A program made the position numbers and the translations under genes. The notes beneath the pieces were generated by a model. The model was not told where the DNA came from and did no database searches. It saw only the letters and a program-made list of their open reading frames with translations. Shown here one piece after another: positions 25,106 through 37,199 of a stretch of 64,000 bases of DNA. Source of the stretch: Nepenthes gracilis (Eukaryota; Streptophyta; Magnoliopsida; Caryophyllales; Nepenthaceae). Numbering within the stretch: position 1 is the first letter of the stretch; each line of letters begins with the position of its first letter. The stretch covers positions 2,232,001-2,296,000 of the forward strand of contig BSYO01000034.1 of NCBI GenBank assembly GCA_033239525.1, given 5' to 3'.

Positions 25106-27504
25106 ATATTTAAATTATACTAATTTTTTTGGATAAAGAATCAGTACGGTTTCACTAACAAACGAACAAATAATTAAAATTCAAGTTATATATGTTTTTA
25201 CACAATAAAAAATATTACATATGAGTATAATTTAAATATTCATACATGTAAAAATTCATACATGTAAATATACTAATGGGAATAAAAATTCATACATATA
25301 ACATATAAATATTTTTATTACGAAAATATCACATATATTAGTATCTAAAATAATAAATATTTAATAAAGTATAAAAGGATTAGCAATAAATAAAAGAAAT
25401 TTTCGATGAACTTGTCTCAACTTAATTTTACCTAAAAATTACCTGATTTCTCTTTGATTTTCGCTTCTGCTTCTCTCTTCCTTTCACTTCTCTTGGACTT
25501 TATCTCTCTTCTCTCTGAAGGGTTATCTCAAAATGACCCCAATTTGACAAAAAATACATTTCCACAGCAAATAGACGCATCATACACGAATCAGATACAT
25601 ATCAAGCGTGACTGCACAGAAATATCAATTAGGTGCGAATCAGATGCCAAAACACAAATAGGATAGCGCACGAGCATCCCTCAAGTGTGCAATAGGTGTT
25701 GGAAATTTGTCAAAGCCGTACATGAGCATTTTTCAAGCACAATTCATACGTAAATAATCTGTCAAAAGTATTCATAAACGCCAATCTGCATCCTTTAAGC
25801 TCGACCATTCTGCCCAAATACACATATGTGCTTATTAGGCACGAGTCAACTTGATATGACTTGATTAAAATATTGACCTTGATCCGATTCTTCATTTGAC
25901 CTTAAAATTATTTTATTTTAATTTAATTAATTATAATTAAAATTATAAATTAAAATGCGCACATTATATATTTTCTCTGGCTTGTCCTTCTGGCTTAGTG
26001 TTGCTTATTTCTCCTTATGGGCCCCAGGTCCAAATTCATACCTCCTGGCTACTTGATCACAGTGTGGGTAGGCTTCATGCCACAGTGAGTCATAATGGGC
26101 TTCCCTTTGTTTCGTGGGCTTTCTTTTGTCTTGTGGGCTTATCTATCGGGCCAACCTTTTTAAAAAAATTTGATGGACCCAATAAGAATAAGATCAAAAT
26201 TTTAATAATAATATTAATACTTTTCATTTATCAATTAAAAAATTTCAATCTTCAGCTGGAAAATGTGAGTTGAAGATTAAATATTTGAAGGTAATTTCTT
26301 CAAAGACAATAAATAATAAATAATTTTAAAAGTATTAAAATTATTCTAATATTTATAATTTATTTGATTTTATTATTTATTTTAATTGGTGCTAATTTAA
26401 TTCCCTATTTAAATATGACTCAATTGGCTGACTGAATTTTTTTCTCAAAATAACACATATTAATTCTCTATGATATTATAAATAATGATTTGGTTTTCTC
26501 GATCTTAAATAATATAACATCTTAATAAAATCTAGCATCGCGTGGAGCTCACGTGAGATAGGATTATGCCCAATTGTAATTATATAATAAAATTAACTTA
26601 AATTAAATTCAAATTTAAATGCTTTAGCTTTAAAAAGAGAATATATATATTTTTTACTCAAATTTCTAATTTATTATTATTTTCAAAAATAAATAGCCGT
26701 TGAGAACCATCTTTTCATGTAATCGAGAGATTGAGAAATTCAAAATAGTAAATAAAGATTTTAAAATAATTTCATATTCTAACGTAAATAAATTCCTTTT
26801 GCACCTTGCATGATTGAAACTCGGGGTACCTTGGCAAAAAATAATTGAGCATTTATTAGGTATAATATTAATTAGATTGGTTCAATTAATTAATATAGTT
26901 AAGACATTGATAAATTTAAAAAGTAAAAATATTAATCGGTTAATTAGGCTCAAACTCAAAAAATAAAAAATCTAGTATTGATCTAGCTTGAATCAAAATT
27001 AATCAAATTTAGTGGACAACTGTCTACCATACACTCACTAGGACCAGATACCTCTTATTCATTAAAAACATCTTTCGCTCGAACACTCTTCGTATGAGCC
27101 ATGCATAAACTCTATCACTTGACTGACATTCACACGAGCTTTATATGATCTCTAGTTACATTTGCCACTCGACCTTCGATCGATACTCTGCTAACCTTTG
27201 CACGGTTATTGCATGACTCTTTAATATCTTTTATTACTTTAACGACTCTCATCCGAACTTTAGCCAACATTCATATGGACCACGTGCGATATTTGCTTAA
27301 CCTCTTCGCTTGAGCATACTACGCACGAATATTATAAGTCTTCTATATAATCTACTTGTTTGTTATGATACCCATAAAAAGATTATCCAAAACCCAACAA
27401 ATAAGCCATTGGTAAATTATGGAGATCTGTTGTCTGTGTTAATGATTGATTTTATGTCGTTGAGACCAAGTGGCTGCAATCATCCTCTATGCATTGAACT
27501 TAAA
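25106..27504. other. Non-coding stretch
   Basis: AT-rich with two blocks of balanced composition (25450-25880 and 25970-26160). The second contains TGGGCC/TGGGCT words but no downstream gene I can support. 27030-27330 is a further block without recognisable coding. Confidence 0.4.
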
Positions 27505-29925
27505 GATTGTATTAATTATAGTAATAATATTAATATATTATTACTATAGTTGTTATAATATTTAGTTTTTAAATATATAATTATTTATTTCTGTGTTTTC
27601 TTAATCTCATAAGTTGTAATTGTTTTTTTTTTTTTTATAGTTTTGGTTGTATGTTTTTTAAATACCTTCATTATATATGTTAATTACAATTATTCAATAT
27701 ACATATCGGTTTCAAACATGGTATTAAAATCAAATTCTATTATTTTAATCATTAAAACAAATGACTTTTTATCTCAATCATTTGAATAGACCACTCTCAT
27801 GTAATCATTGAAGTAAATAATTTTCTGCCTGATTGTTGAAATGAATGACTGTCTGTTTAATTATTGAATTAAATTGTTCTCTATTTGGTTGTTAAAAAAA
27901 AATAATTTTCTATCTTTGATTATTGAACTAGATGACTCTTTGGTAATATATGTAATATTTAATGTTAAAATAAGTATCTTTATATCATATATTTGATCTG
28001 TTTTTGTTTTTGTTTAGCTTTGTTTATATTTGGTAGATTTAATGTATATGTATGTCATTTTACTTACCTAATTTTAATTCCTCGTGCATGTATGTTATTT
28101 TTACCAATTATTTTAGAATTTTGCTTTAATTTTGTTATAATCTGAGGACTTTTACTTATTTTATTAAAATAAATATTTATTTTAAGATATTATATTTATG
28201 TATAAGTATATTTACTAAGAAAAAGTCACAAAAATATATATACAAGCATTATATGTGATATCTATACATGTGTTACGAGTCTGGCTCTATTTTTATATAT
28301 TTGATTCAGTATGTGTACTTTTTTTGTGGTAAAATGTTTTGTATTTGACCCTCTTGATTAAAAGTTTTAAACTTTTTTGCCAGTGAGAAAAAAATTTAGA
28401 TTTGTAATATAAAGACCCCCAAGTTTGTATTTTTATAAGAATTATTGTAAATAAATAAATAAAACTAATATATTCAAACAATATAATATATTCAGATAAA
28501 TTTAGAAATTACGCCCCATATCCATAGTTGGAAAAATAAAGTGGCTTCATCCTCATCTATAAGGGAGAATATGTAGTGGCTAACTTACAAGTCTAAATAG
28601 TAATGATATCACCTAAGGTTATTGGAATTGATAGTAATCCTTCCTCAAAATCAGTTTTTTGATCTTTGATTTTTTAATTTGTACATGTTTTAGAATTTTT
28701 AAATGTTTTACCTGCATTTGGTTTGAATAATTAATATTTTGATTAGAGATTTACAGATTTTGATTGCCGATTGATTGGATATTGGATTTGGTTAATTTCG
28801 TGCATTTAAAACATTTGGCATTTGTTTTTAGATTATATTTTTGAGTATGAGACCATCTTTGGGTATTAGTTGGCTTGATGTATTGAATATTTAGACTTTC
28901 TTTATTTGATTTATTATTTCATTCTATTTTTGGATGTTTCGTTTATTATATATATGATATACTAATATTTGCTAAACATTCGATTCACGTTTTTATTATT
29001 TCTTATCCATTCTTATTGATTGAAATATATTGATATATATGAAATGAGAATTTGGACTATTCCTCTATTTGGTTACTGTAGTGTTTGATTTATGTTAGAT
29101 CAGATTTATGGTTTGTATTGATTGGATGATCACTTTTTTCTTATAAACTTTAAAGCAGCCTTTATGTATTGTTAATTGGATGGATAATCCGGGGGATCCT
29201 GTGATAATTAATATTGTTATTTATTATTCTTGTTATTGTTTGGACTATTGGATATATCATCAGGTGACGCCCAATTTTGAGTATTCGGTTTGTGTCGTTA
29301 TTATCTTGAAATTTTATTTTGTAAATTCTATTTATTATTGATTATTCATATTACTTGCTTTTGATTCGGGTTCGTGATAAGATGATTTTTTACCTTTGAC
29401 CATTGAAATAAATAACTCTCTACATCTGTTGTTAAAATAGACGGATTACTACCTTTGCTCGTTAAAACTATCCACTCTCTACTCTATTGTGGAATAAAAA
29501 AAAAACTACCCTTACCCTATTTGAGGGTGTTATTCCTACTCAACCTTTAGTTATCCTTCTTACATGGCGATTATGATCCTTAACATTTACTTTCATCCAT
29601 TCATTAATTCTTGTATGTTTTTCAATTGGTCACTCGTTGGTTTTATTTTAATTATATCTTTAGTCAATATTACATCTCAGTATATATGGCATGGCTTTTA
29701 AACTCAAATTGATATCCACTTTACCTCATTGAATGAGTCAAAATGTTAATTATAGTAATAATATTAATATATTATTTCTATAGCTATCAAAGTATTTAGT
29801 TTTCAAGTCTCTAATTACATAATTTCTATATTTTCTTAACTTCATAAGTTGCAGCTGTTTTCTTTTATAACCTGAACATTCAATAAATACCTTCATTGTA
29901 TAATTAATTACAAGTATTCAATATA
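27505..29925. repeat. Segment of 2.4 kb bounded by direct repeats of about 190 bp
   Basis: The left copy (27508-27706) and right copy (29741-29925) share TTAATTATAGTAATAATATT, then TATTTAGTTTT, TTTCTTAA.TTCATAAGTTG, AAATACCTTCATT and TTCAATATA in the same order. Sequence between is T-rich, without gag, pol or transposase. Near both inner edges are degenerate repeats of ATTGAAATGAATGACTNTCT type (27740-27945 and 29390-29490). It could be an old non-autonomous LTR-like element; the ends are not defined. Confidence 0.5.
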
Positions 29926-30327
29926 TGAACTTCTATCAGTTATATGGCCCACATTTTTGCCCCAAACCCTTTATTGTTTGTGTCTAAATCCAATTTCTGT
30001 CATAAAGTCACAAAGTGATAATCTCTATTTTTCTATATTAATTTATTGAATTGGCATTTTTTTTAGTAAGTAATTAAATTAGTATACCGATAATTGAAAC
30101 AAAAAAAAAAGAAAAAAAAAACACATTTAGAAGGAAAGTAGCAAAACCCATGCAAGTAGAACATTCATGAGATTTCTTCATGAAAGGGGGGGTCTCTATT
30201 TCACACAAGTTTTACAAATTCAGAAAGGCAGGAAATAAATAATGGAGGAAAAAGGCGAAGGAAAAAAAGTAGATGAAGAAGACAGCAACTACAGCCTAAG
30301 AAGCTAAGACACTGGGAAACAGTGGGT

Positions 30328-33300
30328 CTAGGCGGCTGCGGCAGGCTTCTGTTTCTTGGGCATGCGGTAGCCACCAACGACACATGCATGGTCCCGCTCG
30401 AACGGCTCGAGAGTAACCTGCTCCATCGGCTTAAACTGTTCCTGCTGCAGCTTTCTCACCTCCGACGCAAATACTGCCTCCGGCGGGCTGGTTGAATCTA
30501 TGCAGTTGGCCTGCACCATCCCCCGCCCCCAAAAACAAAGTTAAGGGGCTTGTCCTTACATTTATACATCAACAATTAGACACTATTCATTTACCAAGGC
30601 AGTCGATAATGACACGCACATAGGGGTCAGAATAGCAGAGCTATTACCGTATGATCTGTTGATCACGAGTTTAAATCGTAAAAATGGTCTTTGTTTACAT
30701 AATATAAGATAAGATTACATATAACGGACTCAATATACTTTGAATAGATACACAAGAGCTTCGTGAACCCCTATTTTACATGTAAGGCTAACAGCTAACG
30801 TAACTTTGTTCACCAATTCATATTCTCATAATATAACTGATTCATTAATATAACAAACAACATTTGAATTATCAGTCGCACGTATTAATATTAAGTAGGC
30901 TTGATATTTGAAATATATATCATACTACAATATATAGACTAATATTCTACATTTCCGTCAATACATTGACAATATTTTCAATAACCAATTCCCATTTGAG
31001 AAGAGAATGCGTGTTTGTTTTCCACAGGAGGAGATTCAACAGTGAAATTGATCTCGTTAGGCTAATTAGAACTTACTTCCTACAAAGGTTATTGAAATTC
31101 TCAGTAAGTTGATTTGGGATTTCAAACTAGCTTCGATTTAGAGCTTTCTCAAAACAACCCAGAAGGGCTTCTAGGAGAAGCTACAAGCTATGGCTTCTCC
31201 CACAAGCACGCGTCAAAATCAGTAACAAACAGCCCGTTCAAAATCTAAAGTGCTAAGCTGATTTTGGACAGGGGCTTTTCAACTGGAATATTCATGCTTT
31301 GATTAATTTTGTAAAGCTTGAGTAGCAATTTCAGAACAAAAGAATGTCACATTAAACAAGCAAGCACGGTTGGGGAGAAGACTAGTCAAAATGTTAATAA
31401 TTTCCAGTCACCAAAATAAATAGATGTATTTTAAACAATTCTGGGTATTCGATATTTGAAAGTAAGAAAAAAGAGAAAAACAATTTATGATAATCATCTA
31501 TATTTTTTAACTGAATAAATGTCATGTGAGAGGTTTGGAGAGAGATCAGAGCAGAAACAAGCTATTGAATATTGTTGCGAAGAGGTTGGCCATTCAAGGA
31601 TTACATAATAAAGAGAGAGACGCTAAGAAGAATATGCTAGCGTTCATGGATGAAAATATCAGCATTTATATAGCTCGTCGTTGTATTAAACTCGAATTTC
31701 TTCATTCAAATATAATCATGGGAGCAAATATCAGCCGATAAATTAAAAATATCAGGTGCCAACTATTGAGTGTCAGATGATATGTTACGATAAATTACCA
31801 ATATGGCAGCAATTTTTGTCATGTTATTGAGAATATAATGCCATATAAATAAGCCAACATGTTGAGTGTCAGATGATATGTTACAATAAATCACCAATAT
31901 GGCAGCAATTTTTGTCATAGTATTGGGAATATAATGCCATATAAATAAAACCAATTATTAACCTCATACAACAAAAATAAAAATAAAAATAAAAAACAAA
32001 CCAACCTTAATTGATATGACAAAATGACCTCCAGCTTTCAGGAAATAAGATGCATTCAATGCAAGAATCCGGGCCTGAAAATTGATGAAACCAAAATTTA
32101 GTAAAATGCATCACTACCATAATCTCATAATAAATAAATGACATCAACTGAAGAAAATGATGAAGAGATTGCAATGCAAAGTCCATAACATCATTTCGAC
32201 AATATACTAATCGCTACATCAATGCTTCCACGAGAAAGGCAAGCAAATCATAAAAAACAACAGTAGTCTTGTAGCCCAACGGAATTCTATCTGCTGTAAC
32301 ATCAAAAAAGTGTTTCAGAATTTATCTTACCTTTTAATTTGAATTAAAGACATTTTTCTTTATTTTTTAATAAGTTCATACTTCAAAAAAGCCTGCCTTT
32401 TGTAAATATCAATAAATATTTCAGTCTGTCATTTTTATTAACAAAATAGAATTAATACAAATTCATGAATCATGATGACAAGGTTAACGTTGACATCAGT
32501 TCAGCATTTTTAATGTCACTAATTCAAAACCAGATATGAAACTTTGACTTCATTCGGCTCCATTATGGACAATGAAATTCCCAGATCAATATCTAAAAAT
32601 TCGATTCCACAAAAAAGAGATGTTGTCACATTGGAAATGTGTTCTCCATTTGCTGTCAATTCATGGGTACAAATATTGGCCAATACATATGTATCAATAT
32701 TGAGGCCTCCGATACTGTAACAATATTGCAATACGTTTCCGTATCGGTCAATATAGTTGATATGACCCTATCAGTTTACAAATTTCAGAATTTTTTCCTA
32801 TCCGATATATTTGATATCGATACGTATTATCCGACATATACAATATTGATGCAAGTGTGATCAATGTCAATATTTTTATCCATGGTTCTCACACTAAAAT
32901 AGAAAAATTTAAATGATACTTTGCTTGATTCAATTATAGTTCCCCCTGTTAAAATCTGCAAGGAATTGGCGGCAAAACTGCCATCGTTCAAAGCATCGAG
33001 CTAAATTATGACATCATAGTAAAACTTGAACCTAATCACTTAAGTCTTTTTCAACATATGTGAGAAAATAATGTGTTGGCAAATCGAATATAACAAAAGA
33101 AGTAAGCTGTTTAACCTTTTCATAATCGGGATGCAGAGGAAAACCACATGATTCCCCATTTGAAAAAATAAAAAGAAAAAACAAGTAATTAAGAATTAGT
33201 ATAGATAAAAATAATGGTATTGGTATTGATCGCAATCGTATTAGTATCGAATATATTAAAAAATACATATCGGTATTGGATATATTAGACAAAAAAAATT

Positions 33301-36300
33301 CTGCAAACTGTAAATTGACAAGACCATATCAGTTGATGTGAAAACATATTGTGATATTATCATGAAATCAAAAAATATCAGTATCAAGGCTTTAATACCA
33401 ATACATATTAATTGATGTCTACGTCAATAGTAGCACATGATCAGATGGTTGCAGTGCATCAGAGCCTTAAATGTTGCATCAAGTTATCTTATGGTGAATC
33501 TTACATGGTGAAAGCAACGTGAATAGCAGAAGACATGGTAGATTATAAGAACACAAGAAGAAGAAGAGAAATAGAAGTCAAGTAATAAATCATCGATAGT
33601 ATAGTCAAATGGAAGAACTGCATCAGAGACTCGGAGTTTACATCACCCATAAGTCTTGAAGGGGAATCCGAGAAACTCATCATGTGCTTCGCATTATAGA
33701 TAACAGCAATATAACAGAAAAAGGCATCATTTTAGCTCCAAAGAAAACAACAAGTAAAGAAATCATGGATGAAAATATTAGTATCAATCGTAATCACATC
33801 AGTATCAGACATGTTAGACAATTTGTATTGGCATCAGATAAATATGGCAGAAAAAAATTTCAGAAAATAGTCAGCAGATATGATTATATCGATCAATACA
33901 GTGGACATATATTGTGATATTGTCATAATATTGAAAAACATTTATATTAGGAGCATCGATACCGATACATATCAGGTGATACGTATCGTATCAGCCAATA
34001 TTTGAATCAGTGAAAGAAACAAAAATCAACATTACACCCCTCCAAGAAACAAAGATTTAAAAAAGTAAGGCAATTATTAGTATCTAAAGTAGCCTAAAAA
34101 AAGCCAAGACTAGACCCCAAAAGCCACTTCAAATAGTCTGTATATTAGATACTTGCAATTGATCTTAACAAAGAGTATTTTTCCCACAATATAAATAGAA
34201 CAAAAACAACTTCAACACTTAAACAATGAAATAGGGAAACAGATGAAACCCAAAAAGGAAAAAACTTTGTAGAAACCAAAACATATATCTGGCGTATTGA
34301 AAATTAAATAAAGAATAAGCGTGAACACGAGACATATAGACAATAACATATCTGGAATTTGCTTTGTATCAATGGAATCTAATCGTCCAAGCAAAATTAA
34401 TCGGTGTAGTATATTCACATCATAGCATATGAATAATAAAAACTAGCATTAGTTTTTCTGAAAAAAAATACTGCAGACAAAATAAAATGAAGTTTTTTCG
34501 AAACAATGGAAAAAGGAATCTTTTTTTGTACAAAAAAAATATTCTAATTATCATAAACTTAATGGGACCTCCACCTTCTTTGTTTGTCAAATTTAAGGGG
34601 TAAGGAAGGCAAACAAGGCTACCATGCCGGGAAGGTTGGCAGAATTCTGAGCCTCCTGCGTTTCCAGCAACACCCAATGCGTGAGCTTTCCGCAGTTTAA
34701 ATATTACAAAGGGGGGGAGGGGAGAGGAGTTAGGCATAGATAGTTTATTCTATCCCTAATCTTTCCTAACACAGGACATGTAGACAATTAACTCATCTGA
34801 AATCATTTCAACCATTTAACTCATTTCATTCAACAGCAGATGATACTACTGAAGTTAGGGAGATGAAGGGCGGAGTAGAAGCAGACCTGGTCAGGCTGAG
34901 CAACATCGGAAAATATCACATCAACCATACCAACCAGCATTCTATACTTAGATGGGTGCCTAGCATCTTCAATGATAGGTATAACATTAGTTCTCTTCTT
35001 AGCCATGTTCACCAAATCTCTCCCACTTCTGTGTGAAAATTCAACCGCATAAACAACACCATTCTGTCAAAAAAGCAATTCTGTCACGATTTTTTTCAAT
35101 AAAAGATGTAAATTTTCATAACCCAGTTTCAATAACCAGAAGAACTCACAGGTCCAACAATGTCAGAAACGTGTGATACAGTGGTCCCTGAAGCAGCTCC
35201 AAGATACAACACCTTAGCCCCAGGTTTCTAAGCAAATAATCACATGAAAAAATCCTTGAACAAAAGCATAAAACACATACAAAATTAATTCAAAAAGGGA
35301 ATCCAAGCCATTTAACATAGGACACTTACAATCCAAATATCATCAACACCCCCAAGAATTGCAGCTGCCAACTTTGAGCGGAAAGGGTTCCAAATCCTGT
35401 ATTCAACCTTCGTACCCTCTTCAGTCTGGTGGAGCAGAAAGAAAAATGTAGCAAATTAAGCAAACAGATGTGAAAAACAACATTAAACAAAAGTGCCACA
35501 TCAATTAACAATCATACATAGGAAGCATTGAAGTTCTTTTTTATCTGTCCATCGTCTAATAATGAATATTAGATTCCCATCCTTAGTTGTGATCTCCATT
35601 GACAAGGAAATAGGCATGCATGGATGAATATTAAATTCCTATCCTTAGTGGTGATTATCTTCATTGACAAGGAAACATGAGTGCATGGAAGAGAACAATT
35701 GCTCTTCTAGAGTATGCAATGTGTATGCATAGTGGATGCGATCAAAACAGTCATTCATTCACAAGGTCCAAGGTTGGATGATCTATCAAGGTCCAAAGAT
35801 AATAATTACTTACCAGGATAAAGCATACAAAGATGTCAAGTTACACAAAGTCATGGAAACAGCTACCAATCTCTAATTTTGCTTATGATTTGGAAAGCCA
35901 TTATTTCTCATATTGAGACTTGTTTTATAGTTAGAGATCCAGAAATGCGGTATTTGTTTGAGATAATAATGTAAAACATGCTACTAAATATGATGGAACA
36001 GTAGGATCCTGATAGGCTGGCAGATATGAATGAATCAATTCTCTGTTTGTGTCACAAGAATATATATGACAAGAAAACATACTAAATATAGGATAACATT
36101 GAAGACATCAGATTTTAAGCTAGTGGTAATAATGAAGGTATACACCATATAGGCCCAATTTCCCATCAAAGATGTGATCTTCTCTATATATACCATGCCA
36201 CTAATTTAATCCGAATTTCAAATAACAAGTTCATTTAGCAGAATATAGTAGGAAATCATTCAACTAGTATGAACTTTTCATCCATGTTCAAGAGATTGAA

Positions 36301-36864
36301 AATTGAAGTCAAAGGCTTGATTAAACTCTAGCACCAACTCACCTGAACAGTTATTCTTTTCTCATTGTAAACCGTTTCACCAGGAACCATATTTTTGTAA
36401 CAAGAGCATCCTCTTTGCCCCTAGCAAGGAATACACCCTCATGCCTATGAGGCTCAATAACAACTTTGCTACCTCCCTTCATGCCTCCACCACGTCCACC
36501 ACGGCCTCTTCCACCACCACGGCCTCCACCACCACGGCCACCACCACGGCCACCACCTCTACCCTTCATGGCACTATCTCTCGGTCCAAACCCTCCACCT
36601 CGTCCTCCGCCTCTCCCTCTCCCTCCATCTCCTCTTCCCCTACCCCCGCCGCCGCCGCCACCTCGTCCTGCATTAACAAAAAATGATAGTAACCCTTTAC
36701 AGCTAAAGAAATCTACGCAGATAGTTAAAGGAATCTCGTCATTCATTTTCGATGTCAAACAACTAACAGCTTGTTTTCTGAAGCTAAAAAATGCTCTAAT
36801 GCTTAGATTTTCAGACATTACACTTATCTAAAGAGACAGAATTACCTCGGCCTAGGGGCTTCAT
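30328..36864 (-). CDS. FIB: Fibrillarin, box C/D snoRNP 2'-O-methyltransferase (seven coding exons, one-base frameshift in exon 2)
   Basis: Nucleolar SAM-dependent enzyme that 2'-O-methylates rRNA, guided by box C/D snoRNAs. Coding exons on the minus strand: 36846-36864, 36343-36667, 35330-35425, 35150-35227, 34887-35063, 32006-32074 and 30328-30510. Every intron reads GT..AG and exon phases fit. Counting one missing base in exon 2, the product is about 315 residues, normal for plants. Residues 5-68 form the Gly/Arg-rich GAR domain, followed by MKGGSK and EPHRH. The SAM-binding loop [13 protein letters not shown] is at 157-169. The expected catalytic tetrad is present: K133 (PFRSK), D226 (FSDVAQP), K255 (ISIK) and H296 (ERDHA). 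The protein ends in PKKQK and an alanine tail. The start ATG lies just before a six-codon first exon, as plant homologues have. Translated as given, the frame breaks at 36392-36396 and stops in exon 2, so this copy is either a young pseudogene or carries a sequencing error. Confidence 0.95.
31763..31955. repeat. Two-copy tandem duplication of about 96 bp in fibrillarin intron 6
   Basis: The block starting TTGAGTGTCAGATGATATG at about 31766 repeats at about 31862. Both copies end in AATATAATGCCATATAAATAA. The copies differ at only a few positions, so the duplication is fairly recent. It lies about 50 bp from the 5' splice site of intron 6. No coding sequence. Confidence 0.8.
32630..32880 (-). 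repeat. Unnamed intronic repeat, inverted copy (fibrillarin intron 5)
   Basis: The reverse complement of this block aligns by eye with 33200-33430. Both share runs such as TATCGGTATTGGATATATTAGAC-like text, then an A-run, TTCTGCAAACTGTAAATTGA-like text and CATATC. It is rich in TATCG/CGATA words. It carries no coding sequence. It is likely a small non-autonomous transposon that inserted into the 2812-bp intron; I could not define exact ends or a target duplication. Confidence 0.55.
33195..33430 (+). repeat. Unnamed intronic repeat, second copy (fibrillarin intron 5)
   Basis: Same family as 32630-32880 (inverted) and 33765-34000 (direct). Shared order of words: ATTAGTATCGA, an A-rich stretch before TTCTGCAAA, GACCATATCAGTTGATG, ATATTGTGATATT.TCAT, AATATCAGTATCAAGGC and ATACCAATACATAT. 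Two family members in opposite orientation in one intron could fold on each other in the pre-mRNA. Confidence 0.55.
33765..34005 (+). repeat. Unnamed intronic repeat, third copy (fibrillarin intron 5)
   Basis: It begins GGATGAAAATATTAGTATCA and ends near a string of CGATACCGATACATATCAGG type. The middle contains ATATTGTGATATTGTCAT, matching the second copy almost exactly. A shorter stretch in intron 6 (about 31645-31760) begins with nearly the same words (GGATGAAAATATCAG) and may be a fourth, truncated copy. Confidence 0.5.
35555..35700. repeat. Two-copy tandem duplication of about 65-70 bp in fibrillarin intron 2
   Basis: GAATATTAGATTCCCATCCT and the following CCATTGACAAGGAAA-containing sequence are repeated as GAATATTAAATTCCTATCCT with CATTGACAAGGAAA. 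The copies are diverged by scattered substitutions and small indels. Nothing else is recognisable in this 917-bp intron. Confidence 0.65.
36392..36396 (-). other. Frameshifting one-base deletion in the A-run of fibrillarin exon 2
   Basis: On the minus strand the coding sequence reads GTTAC followed by five A's and then TATGGTTCC. Six A's would give VTKNMVPG and continue in frame to the exon end as required by the phase of exon 3. With five, the frame shifts to KIWFLVKR and ends at a TAA around 36351. Total coding length of exons 1 and 2 is 344, one short of a multiple of three, which independently shows the missing base because exon 3 starts in phase 0. Confidence 0.85.
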
Positions 36865-36949
36865 TCTCTAAGCTGCAGGGAAAGGAGATTGAGACTGCTA
36901 CCGCAAGTTTCACACCTTTCCGTCGCGCATAAAACAAGAGGCGAACTGG

Positions 36950-37120
36950 GATTTTAGGGTTTTATAAAATACGGAGAAGGCAGCGTTTAGGGTTTTAGCT
37001 TTCACTCTTGAGGTATTAAATGATGGGCCGTACGGAGTGGACTATCAAGCCCAACTGCATCGTTCATATTATTATATTGGGCCGAAGTCAATCAATCTTA
37101 TTATGGTGTTGGGCCGATCT
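36950..37120 (-). promoter_or_regulatory. Fibrillarin promoter: two telo boxes, TATA-like site and TGGGCC (site II) elements
   Basis: Upstream of the start codon, read on the minus strand, are two AAACCCTAA telo boxes (36954-36962 and 36987-36995) with a TATTTTATAAAA stretch at about 36958-36969. Three TGGGCC motifs lie on the plus strand at 37024-37029, 37078-37083 and 37110-37115, and one AGCCCA at 37048-37053. In plants, telo boxes combined with site II elements typify promoters of ribosomal-protein and other ribosome-biogenesis genes expressed in dividing cells. This fits fibrillarin and argues the locus is, or recently was, a functional gene rather than a processed copy. Confidence 0.7.
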
Positions 37121-37199
37121 GAAATACTTGTTGAGATATGTTTTGAAAACACCATCAAATAATATTGTGTCATTTATTTATCTATTTTTATATAAATTT

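Noticed and set aside
33613..33690. Candidate box C/D snoRNA on the minus strand of intron 5
   Set aside because: Perfect box C and a CTGA are present, but the terminal stem is only about 3 bp and I cannot match a guide to rRNA. Reported only as a question.
36466..36831. Open frame of 121 codons, proline-rich, on the plus strand
   Set aside because: It is the antisense shadow of the Gly/Arg GAR-domain exon of fibrillarin; the CCN/CCR codons explain both the open frame and the proline bias.
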